Assembly (NCBI GenBank): GCA_964058805.1
Contig: CAXKVV010001037.1
Span: 1 to 51,838, forward strand
Length of the DNA stretch: 51,838 nt
Direction of reading: 5' to 3'
From: Schoenoplectus triqueter
Taxonomy: Eukaryota > Streptophyta > Magnoliopsida > Poales > Cyperaceae
Every line of letters starts with the position of its first letter. Position 1 is the first letter of the stretch. Under the pieces are notes generated by a model. That model saw only the letters and a program-made list of their open reading frames with translations. It ran no database searches and was not told the DNA's origin. Of the stretch, positions 7,366 to 15,444 are shown in pieces. The position numbers and the translations under genes were made by a program.

Positions 7366-8379
7366 CCCAGCCACCTTCTGCCCATTCGAAGTGGCTGACC
7401 CTCGGGAGATTTAGGAGAGAGAAAATCTCCTGATGGGTCAGCCATTTGATTATATTTTCTCTGACAAGTGGGACCCACCTGGCAGCCCCTTGTAGATGAA
7501 CCTAATGGCACAGCCTATCTGATGAGTCATCCATATGACCATTTTCACTGACAGGTGGACCCCACACCTCAGTGACCTATTGAAGAGGGTCAGAATTGAA
7601 CCCTAGAAATCTGCCTTTGAAGCTAACCCTAGGAAGGAGCTGAAGCAGTATAATCCCTATACTACATGAAATGATGTCAATGCCAAGCTAGCATTTTGAT
7701 GCAACTAATCATGAGAAATTCCAAATGTGATTTTGTTTTCAAGGCTGACCTGGTGCCAAAGCTGCGAGCAACCACCTAACCATGCTTTGATTTGTGTCAA
7801 TTACTGATAAGTAGTCAGTTATTTGACCAAGTCACCCTCATGTTAAGGGATTGAAAGTCAATTTCACAAGACTGATCAGGTGCCAAAGCTGGGAGCAACC
7901 ATCTGATCAAGTCTAGATTTGTATTAATTGCTGATAAGTAGTCAGCATTTGATCAAATCAAGCCCTAATAAATATCAATATAAGTCTAATTGATATCTAG
8001 TTAGGGTGGTTTCTGCAAGAGGGAGATAATTGGCAGAGACACAGAGCTACAATTGAGATCAGGGATTAATTCATAAGGAATAATAGGGTTTTATGAATAA
8101 AAGAATTTTTAATCCAGAGAAGGAAGGGTAAAAATGGAATTAAAAATTACAGGGATGATCATCATGAATTTAGGGATTTTTGGTGAAATTTTCATGATTT
8201 TTGGATAAGTGGAGCTATCAGAATAAATTCAGGGAAGATAAAGGCAGAATAAATGGATTGATCAAAGGCTGAGATTCAATCAAGGGTTCATCTGGGTGCA
8301 ATCTGGGGACAGAGACACATCTGGGTACAAACTGGGGATCCTAAGCACACCTACACCGAATCAGAGAAGAGAGAGGGTG

Positions 8380-8785
8380 TGACACGTGTCAGCATCTCAT
8401 TGGGCCACCTCATGCCACGTGTCAGCACCCCATTGGTCCACTTCAGCCATGTGGGCCCCACACCCCTGCAGACCTGACAAGTGGGCCCCACCTATGCCAC
8501 ATGGCAGTCAGCCATTGATCCACATCAGCAGCCATCTCATTCAATAGCTGGACAAATGGCAGCATGCTATAAGGCCACCTCAACAGCCCATTGCCATGTG
8601 GCCTCCCCTTATTGGTCCACCTCACCACTGTGAATCTCACTATGCTATAAGGCGACTGACAAGTGGGCCCCACTGGATGCCACATGGCATGCACTCACTG
8701 GTGCCATGTCATCATACAGTGTGTATAAGGAGAGACACATGGCTCCTTATAATTGGTACAGAGCAACACAAGGTGCCACATGGCA
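8380..8785. repeat. Diverged palindrome cluster of the inner LTR
   Basis: Counterpart of 2335-2687 but less regular. Sites include TGACACGTGTCA (8380-8391), TGCCACGTGTCA (8413-8424), TGCCACATGGCA (8495-8506, 8678-8689, 8774-8785) and TGCCATGTGGCC (8592-8603). The first is a perfect palindrome that differs from TGCCACGTGGCA by two symmetric changes. GTGGGCCCCAC palindromes lie between them, near 8481 and 8663. Confidence 0.7.
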
Positions 8786-9986
8786 CTATCTTACAGGGCC
8801 ACATCACACACAGGTTATTAACACTAAGGGTTTGTTTAATAAGCAACCAACCAATCAGGCAGAGCCACCTCAGCCTATTAACCCTAATCATTATACTAAT
8901 CAACTGCTAATTAGATCTATAGGCGTATACTCACATAACCTTACAGGTGGGACCCTATTGTCAGGTTTATGAATCAGAGGCGCATAAGCCACTATGTGAA
9001 CCAAACTCATTCGAATACAACTGGAATTTAAATAAAGGATAAAGAAAGGAAAGGTGTACCTGGCTCATGCGCATTATCCCCCTGGCTGTGGACCCCACTC
9101 TGTTGCGGTTCACGTGCGCCAAGGCCAACCCCTCCAGAGGCGCCTCCTTCTTCTCTTCTTCCTCTGCGTCTCTTTCTTCCGCGCGATTGATCGAAAGGCG
9201 CCATGGATGAATAAGCTAGAGATGGCGTAATAATTCAAATTCCTTCAATATAAAGATGCAGAACATTGATTAAAGCATGGAAAAGCTATGAATTTTGGAG
9301 ATTACGAAAGGAACAAGGAAAATTAGTCTAAAACAGTTAGTAAGGTTGAAATTGGGATTGACCTTTGCAAGTTCACAAATGTGAAATTGATTATGCAAGT
9401 AGCCTCCTTCCACTAAGGCGACACTCTCCAGATGCAAAGATAACACCTTGTGAAGCTTTACAACAGTATTCCACCAAGTCAATAATCGGAGGAAGAACAG
9501 TGAGCTCAAACTTGACAATGGAGTACACCAGTAGTGCAAGAGACAGACCAGATCAATTACTGGAGCTAAGAGGAAGCTGAAAAAGCTTGCAATTGAATGA
9601 ATTGGTGAAAGAGTGATAGCAATGGTGATTGAGTGGAAAATCGGGCTTAAATGGAGAAATAAGAAATTTAAACTGTGTAAAGGCTTTTATAGTATCCAGA
9701 GGGACCCTCTGGTGATTGCCAAGTATAGAGAAAGTTCTAGAATGATCCAGAAATGAGTGAAGGCCGGTTAAGTCAAGAGAGTGGCAAGAGGGTAAATATG
9801 AAAATGTGTGTAACTAACTCAAACGGCCTAGCTGCCAAAGGCCAACTCAATTGAGTGATTAGAAAGCACAGTAGCATCCCAGCCATTGATCTAAGCCGAA
9901 CCAAGGGTGAAGATTGAATAAAAACCGTAATCCAAGTGCTAATCTTCTAACCAATCACCATTTAGCAAATTTCATACCTTTTAGCC
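8786..9986 (+). other. Central variable block of the inner LTR
   Basis: No gene supported. It holds a pyrimidine tract (9143-9165) and GGCGCCAT. Positionally equivalent to 2688-3837 but hardly alignable by eye. Confidence 0.55.
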
Positions 9987-9994
9987 TATATAAA
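9987..9994 (+). promoter_or_regulatory. TATA box 3 of the inner LTR
   Basis: TATATAAA after GCC, followed by a purine-rich leader with a GA run (about 10038-10062) and a donor-like GTAAAT at 10198. Confidence 0.6.
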
Positions 9995-10199
9995 CTCACA
10001 GAATCAGATAGATAGAGGAGCTCTGGAAAATCTAGCAATTGAGAGAGAGAGAGAGAGAGATATAGTAACAAGAGAAAGGAAGAAAGGGTGAAAATCATCT
10101 CCAAGGCCGAAATTGAAATCAATTGATAGTAGAGCAAGCCTAGCTCTCTCAATTCGATTGAAATTTAGCAATCTTGGTGCATTCTCAGTTGAACAAGGT

Positions 10200-11190
10200 A
10201 AATGTAAAATGAGAATTTCAATTGTTGCAATTATGTAAGCCGATTTAGCCATTTCTATTGGAATTTTCATTTGCATTTGATTTCTCTTGAATTCTTTATT
10301 AATTCTTGATTTATGATCTTCAGTCTTGCTCTTTTCAAACCCAATTTATAATATAAATCACTATGGCTATATGAATAAGATCAGAAAATTCAGCTCAAAC
10401 ATTCAAATTTTGAGTTTAAATCCATTTTCCAGTCTTTTTACTTTGTTCTTCTCTAAGCAAAGGATCTGAAGGCACAAGATTGGTAGTAGGTCTCTTGTAG
10501 GCCTCCCATTCTCCATTTGATCGGTGAATTAGACAAATTGGTAGAAGGATTTCCGTCCTCTCAATTCTGTCGATCTGACAATCAGTGAAATTCAAACCGA
10601 TACCATTGTATTGAAGTTGAATTGATAACTTGAACATGGTGATGTAACAGTATCACATATGCGGAAGAAGAAGCATCACCAAAATCAAGCATCAATTGAA
10701 AGGAATTTGACTGTTTGAGTTGAATCGCGCGGTACCAGTATATAACGAGACCAATTACTCAAAGAAGATTGGAATTAAAGCAAAATTGAATAAATAATCC
10801 GGTATAACATCAATTAACAAAGATTAATCTGAAAGATTTTACTAGAATCAATCGGCAATTTGATCAAAATAAGCAATCAAAGCAATCGGTACCGAATTAT
10901 GAACTGTACCGAAACGGTACTGGGTTATGTAGCAATCTGACCGATGGATCTCGAATCAAAGATCAAGATCATACTCCTCCGAGTAGGGCGATGCTAGGGG
11001 TAGTGGCCGATCATCGATCAAGAGCTCCGATCACCAGAAGCGCGGTAGCACGCATCTCAGTGAAGTGATCGGCAGAGGGGATGAAGAGAAGCCCCTGCGC
11101 GAGATTTGATGCGCAGATACGGATCTTAGTGAATCTCAAAGAAATCCAACGTCTCCCGTGAATCGACCGTTAAAAGGAATAATAATGAGT
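10200..11190 (+). other. Inner LTR leader/intron-like stretch without gene
   Basis: Diverged equivalent of 4050-5090. It contains TCGGTACCGA (10886-10895) and the GGCGATGCTAGG island. No conserved open frame. Confidence 0.5.
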
Positions 11191-12495
11191 GGATCTAAAT
11201 CGTTCATCTACTAGGAACTAATCTTAAAACATATCGGACGATTCAAATAAGAGTAAAGATATATGAAAGATATGCACTAATCTCAATATAGATCCAACGG
11301 CCCAGATTAGGCCCAGTAATCAAATAATAGCAAAATATTAATAATATAGGATAAATGAATGATTTGAAAATGCTATTAAACTCCAAATTGACTCAAATTT
11401 GTTTCTAAAATTTTCTTATTTTTCATACTATTTTTCTATACAATAATATTCCAGTTTTAGAAATATAATCATGATAAAACAATTTAAAAGCAAAAAACAT
11501 TACCTATATTGATATGTTTGACCTAATTTTGACTTGTCATTTTAAATACTATAAAAAATTCCAAAAATACAAATAAAAATCATAAATAATAACTAGATAT
11601 ATTTTACTGATTTTTCAAGTGATTTTCCATGAAATAATAATGGTGATAATAATATACCATAATAAATAATGAGAGTAGCTATATTCTTTGATAAATATAA
11701 AAAAAAATATATAAAAAAAAATATGAATAACAATAAATATTATATTGATATCTTTCTGTAAAAAGAATAATAAAAGTAAATAGCACAAAATATACAAAAT
11801 ATATTACTATGGTAATAAATAGTAAAATACATTTTCTTTTATGATAAAAAAAAAATGATAATATAGTTTTATAATATGAATTGTATTTCTTTTGTTACTC
11901 CCATGCAAATATACAATAAAAATACTTTTGATGAATAAACTGTAATAAAAATAATAGTTGTAATAAAAATATAATGAATTTCATCTCTTATGGTTATTTT
12001 CAACTAATAATAAAAAATCTTATACTTTTCCATAGATAATAAATAGAAATAATAAAAATAATGAATAGTATAATAAATAGGATAGAATATTAGTAATGAT
12101 TTCTTTTAGCTATCATAAATAATAATAATAAAAAAAATATAAAAAAAAAAATAATAATAATAAAATAGTATAGCTAACCACCTTTTAATTTTGTAAATGA
12201 TTCTTACATAATGAATAGTATTTTAAATATAATAGAATATAATAATAAAATTCTATTACTTTAGCTATTATAAACATTTTAAAAATACAAATAAAAAAAA
12301 ATATAGCCATTTTATTTTCTATTACTTTTGTAAGTGATTTTCTATAGAATACATAGAGTTTAGAAGTAATGAAAATAAAATTCTACTATTTTAGCTATTA
12401 TAAAATCCCAAAAATATAAATAAAGTTCTAAGTTAATAGCTACCCATTTTCTATTATTTTTGTAAATAGTTTTCTACATAGATAAATAGCATTCA
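11190..12495. other. AT-rich block of the inner LTR
   Basis: Closely similar to 5090-6420, differing mainly by small indels in A runs. No gene. Confidence 0.7.
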
Positions 12496-12497
12496 AA

Positions 12498-12516
12498 AAT
12501 AATAATAATAGTAATA

Positions 12517-12562
<46 letters not shown>

Positions 12563-12568
12563 TAATAA
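12498..12568. repeat. (AAT)n microsatellite of the inner LTR
   Basis: AAT trinucleotide repeat with a few AGT and AAC interruptions, orthologous in position to 6421-6508. Confidence 0.85.
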
Positions 12569-12699
12569 ATAAATGCATCTTGATAATAGAGATAATAATA
12601 GAAGATATTATATGGGCTTTGTATATTTTTGAGATGAATAAAAAATGCTCACACAAGGAGTGTAGAGTCACATGAGAATATTTGCACAACATTTAGAAA

Positions 12700-12900
12700 G
12701 ATATGTCGAGACAAGAACATCTTGACATTTGATGAATAATAATAAAATACGTTGAGACAAGAACATCTCGACGTGAGAAGATTAAGGCTTCGATAGCAAT
12801 ATGAAGAAGATGCGTTGAGACAAGAACATCTTGACGTTTGAAGATTAAGGCTTCGATAGCGACCTGAGAAGATACATCGAGACAAGAACATCTTGATGTT
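12700..12900. repeat. GAGACAAGAACATCT hairpin repeats (inner LTR)
   Basis: Four units near 12706, 12753, 12814 and 12876. The arms are TGTCGAGA/TCTTGACA, CGTTGAGA/TCTCGACG, CGTTGAGA/TCTTGACG and CATCGAGA/TCTTGATG, with loop CAAGAACA. The change from CGTCG/..GACG to CATCG/..GATG is compensatory (G-C to A-T). Further single copies lie near 13105 and 14364. Confidence 0.75.
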
Positions 12901-12971
12901 TGATGAAGAATAACCAGAGCTACGATACTAACATGAAGATATACGTCGACTCTGAAGAAGAAGAACATTAT

Positions 12972-13256
12972 GATGTCCTAGAGAGGTGACATCTTAATGA
13001 CTCGCTGCCATGAGCAAGTAACTCATGATTGAATACGCTCACACAAGGGGTGTAGGGCTACATAGTAATTTTGCACAAGTAATGCAACACGTAGAATGAT
13101 TAGTCGAAACAAGAACATCTTGGCGTTCGTTGAAGATTGACCAAAGCTACGACATCAGCATGGAGAGATATGTCGACTTTGAAGATGAAGAACATTACGA
13201 TGTCCTAGCGAAGTGACATCTTAATGACTCGGTGTCATGAACAAGTAATTCATGAC
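12972..13256 (+). repeat. Diverged tandem pair with GATGTC/GACATC and CAAGTAA-loop hairpins
   Basis: Unit 1: GATGTC (12972-12977) with GACATC (12988-12993), then CATGAG (13009-13014), loop CAAGTAA, CTCATG (13022-13027). Unit 2: GATGTC (13199-13204) with GACATC (13215-13220), then GTCATGAA (13234-13241), the same loop, TTCATGAC (13249-13256). The loop-closing pair is G-C in one and A-T in the other. The unit pair is repeated in the outer LTR near 14234-14516. Confidence 0.75.
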
Positions 13257-13260
13257 CATT

Positions 13261-13866
13261 TGAGCTGGCAAGACTGAACTCGTCCGTCGATGAGTTTATC
13301 TCCTGGCTCATTTCCCGAGAATGTGAGATTGAATCGGTCTGTTGGTAGATTCATCCACAAAACAGTGAATGTGAACCGTTCTGTAGGTAGGTTCCTTCAC
13401 TAACACATGCCTCAATGTTGAACTGGCCCAGCGCTTCAGGTTTGACATTGTGTGCAATTGTGTTTCCTAGGTTTATGAATCGGCTTAGTGCTTCGAATTC
13501 ATGATCTAGAAGATCGGTGAGAAGAAATACGTGGGCCATAGCCACCCTTCTCCTGATTCACCAACCTCAAGATCAACCGGCTCAGTGCTTCGAGTTGTAT
13601 TTTGTGTGATTGGTTGTTGACTAGTTAAGATTGAACCGGTCTGTTTGTAGGTTTATCTTCTAGATCAACGGAGGTCGAGTCGGTCTGTATGTAGACTCAC
13701 CTCAAGCCCCCTATGAAGAGATTAACCTGGTCTGTTGGTAAGGTTACATCTCGAGGTGGCATGGACTGAACCGGTCTGTTTGTAGGTTCGTCCCCCATAA
13801 GACAAAACCGATCTGTTTGTAGGTTTGTCTTCCATAGATTGAACCGGTCTGTTGGTAGGTTCATCT
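13261..13866 (+). repeat. Array of 12 stem-loops with conserved loops and covarying stems (inner LTR)
   Basis: Nine hairpins have a 12-nt loop of type GGTCTGTTGGTA; their 5-bp upper arms start at 13276, 13331, 13373, 13633, 13677, 13723, 13768, 13805 and 13841. Arms: GAACT/AGTTT, GAATC/GATTC, GAACC/GGTTC, GAACC/GGTTT, GAGTC/GACTC, TAACC/GGTTA, GAACC/GGTTC, AAACC/GGTTT, GAACC/GGTTC. Most add a lower stem separated by one unpaired base: AAGAT-T/ATCTT, GAGGT-C/ACCTC, GGAC-T/GTCC, AAGAC-A/GTCTT, AGAT-T/ATCT; in the 13723 hairpin the extra base is on the 3' side. Three hairpins with a 16-nt loop (CGGCTTAGTGCTTCGA type) sit between the third and fourth. No protein-coding explanation: the frames contain stops and no codon pattern. 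Function unknown. Confidence 0.85.
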
Positions 13867-13984
13867 TCCGTAGATCCATTTTTATAAACTTAGACGACCA
13901 CTTGCCCATCTCTTAACTATACTATTTGCTTCTCTCTTTCAAAGATCCAGAGGTGCCTCGAGGTTCGTAGCCCAGGGTAATTAA

Positions 13985-14006
13985 CGGTGGGGGCTTGCGC
14001 CCACCG
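13985..14006 (+). repeat. GC-rich hairpin near the LTR 3' end (inner copy)
   Basis: CGGTGGG (13985-13991) with CCCACCG (14000-14006), 8-nt loop. Identical in the outer LTR at 15245-15266. It lies about 180 bp before the CA end, within the only GC-rich part of the LTR. Confidence 0.75.
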
Positions 14007-14183
14007 GAATCTACAAGAACTCACAATCACTAAAAACCCCCTGAATGTGCATCCAAATAATCTCTAAACGGCAGAATCGGCCGACACCCATCAGATGCAC
14101 GCTCGGGAGGGATCTCCGTGTCCTTCTTCCGCAGAACCCATCGCCCGGCGGCGGTGCGGCGGCGCGCGAAAAAGGGTCGCACA

Positions 14184-14188
14184 GATAC
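14184..14188. repeat. Right target-site duplication GATAC of the nested solo LTR
   Basis: GATAC immediately follows the CA end of the inner LTR, after which the outer LTR resumes with TAACATGGAG. Five bases is the usual length for plant Ty3/gypsy and Ty1/copia integrases. Confidence 0.92.
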
Positions 14189-14520
14189 TAACATGGAGAT
14201 ATACATCGACTCTGAAGAGGAAGAACATTATGATGTCCTAGATAGGTGACATCTTAATGACTCGCTGCCATGAGCAAGTAACTCATGATTGAATACGCTC
14301 ACACAAGGGGTGTAGGGCACCATAGTAATTCTGCACAAGTAATGCAACACGTAGAATGATTAGTCGAGACAAGAACATCTTGACGCTCGCTGAAGAATGA
14401 CCAAAGCTACGGCATCAGCATGGAGAGTTATGTCGACTTTGAAGAAGAAGAACATTACGATGTCCGAGCAAAGTGACATCTTAATGGCTCGGTGTCATGA
14501 ACAAGTAATTCATGACCATT

Positions 14521-15126
14521 TGAGCTGGCAAGACTGAACTCGTCCGTCGATGAGTTTGTCTCCTGACTCATTTCCCGAGACTGTGAGATTGAATCGGTCT
14601 GTTGGTAGATTCATCCACAAAACAGTGAATGTGAACCGTTCTGTAGGTAGGTTCCTTCACTAACACATGCCTCAATGTTGAACTAGCCCAGCGCTTCAGG
14701 TTTGACATTGTGTGCAATTGTGTTTCCTAGGTTTATGAATCGGCTTAGTGCTACGAATTCATGATCTAGAAGATCGGTGAGAAGAAACACGTGGGCCATA
14801 TCCACCCTTCTCCTGATTCACCAACCTCAAGATCAACCGGCTCAGTGCTTCGAGTTGTATTTTGTGTGATTGGTTGTTGACTAGTTAAGATTGAACCGGT
14901 CTGTTTGTAGGTTTATCTTCTAGATCAACGGAGGTCGAGTCGGTCTGTATGTAGACTCACCTCAAGCCTCCTATGAAGAGATTAACCTGGTCTGTTGGTA
15001 AGGTTACATCTCGAGGTGGCATGGACTGAACCGATCTGTTTGTAGGTTCGTCCCCCATAGGACAAAACCGATCTGTTTGTAGGTTTGTCTTCCATAGATT
15101 GAACCGATCTGTTTGTAGGTTCATCT
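14521..15126 (+). repeat. Second copy of the 12-hairpin array (outer LTR)
   Basis: Same hairpins as 13261-13866 in the same order. Differences I noticed include loop changes (GGTCTG to GATCTG in two hairpins), a wobble-tolerated change beside the first hairpin (TTTATC to TTTGTC) and one loss in a distal lower stem (GGCTCA to GACTCA). The 5-bp upper stems are intact. Confidence 0.8.
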
Positions 15127-15244
15127 TCCGTAGACCCCGTTTTATAAACCTAGACGACCACTTGATCATCTTTTATCTATACTATTTGCTTCTCTCTTTC
15201 AAAGATCCAGAGGTGCCTCGAGGTTCGTAGCCCAGGGTAATTAA

Positions 15245-15266
15245 CGGTGGGGGCTTGCGCCCACCG
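15245..15266 (+). repeat. GC-rich hairpin near the outer LTR 3' end
   Basis: CGGTGGG with CCCACCG, identical to 13985-14006. Confidence 0.75.
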
Positions 15267-15444
15267 GAATCTACAAGAACTCACAATCACTAAAAAAACC
15301 CCCTGAATGTGCATCCAAATATCTCTAAACGGCAGAATCGGCCGACACCCAGCAGATGCACGCTCGGGAGGGATCTCCGTGTCCTTCTTCCGCAGAACCC
15401 ATCGCCCGGCGGCGGTGCGGCGGCGCGCGAAAAAGGGTCGCACA

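Larger units (their letters stand above)
6925..14183 (+). mobile_element. Nested solo LTR of the same family (7259 bp)
   Basis: It starts TGTTTACCC and ends GTCGCACA, with no internal domain between. It is flanked by a perfect 5-bp duplication, GATAC at 6920-6924 and 14184-14188. The insertion point in the outer LTR (AGCTAC-GATAC | TAACATG) is present uninterrupted inside this copy at 12918-12935, which serves as an internal empty-site control. Compared with the outer LTR, the first 1.3 kb, the AT-rich block and the final 1.26 kb are very similar. The central 2.9 kb (about 8280-11150 against 2213-5080) is strongly diverged but keeps the same architecture: palindrome cluster, pyrimidine tract, TATA, GA repeat and splice donor. 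Solo LTRs arise by LTR-LTR recombination (established). The apparent 6-kb and 1.26-kb tandem duplications here are a by-product of this nesting. Confidence 0.9.
879..15444 (+). mobile_element. Long LTR (about 7.3 kb), probably a 3' LTR, interrupted by a nested solo LTR
   Basis: The LTR runs 879-6924 and resumes at 14189-15444, 7302 bp once the inner insertion and one GATAC are removed. It begins TGTTTACCC and ends GTCGCACA, giving the canonical TG...CA. The 5' boundary is fixed because three independent copies (879, 6925, 49713) start at the same base after unrelated sequence. The 3' boundary is fixed because both GTCGCACA ends are followed by unrelated sequence. The left neighbour is PMD-coding sequence and the right neighbour is satellite, so this looks like the 3' LTR of an element whose body lies left of the window. 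No matching target duplication flanks it (CTCTT left, AAGTT right), as expected for one LTR of a full element. The plus orientation is inferred from conserved TATA and splice-donor motifs. The family is most likely Ty3/gypsy (Tat-like, given the PMD ORF), but no gag, pol or PBS is visible. Confidence 0.8.
14189..15444 (+). mobile_element. 3' remainder of the outer LTR after the nested insertion
   Basis: Starts TAACATGGAG after the right GATAC and is near-identical to 12929-14183. It ends GTCGCACA next to satellite. The last 150 bp are GC-rich (GGCGGCGGTGCGGCGGCGCGCG core), in contrast to the rest of the element. Confidence 0.88.

Noticed and set aside
879..12928. Apparent 6-kb tandem duplication
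   Set aside because: Better explained by a solo LTR nested in an LTR. The GATAC duplication, TG/CA ends and internal empty site account for every junction.
13261..13909. CRISPR-like array or repeat-protein gene in the GGTCTGTTGGTA region
   Set aside because: Spacing is irregular, repeats are imperfect and carry covarying arms, and there are no spacers of constant length. The minus-strand frame (70 codons) is a translation of the repeat with no recognisable protein.
15177..15443. 88-codon minus-strand frame in the GC-rich LTR end
   Set aside because: Composition reflects the GGC/GCG-rich sequence; no recognisable domain. It lies in the hairpin-containing terminal region.
12924..15444. Apparent 1.26-kb tandem duplication
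   Set aside because: It is the 3' end of the inner LTR followed by the 3' remainder of the outer LTR, not an independent duplication.
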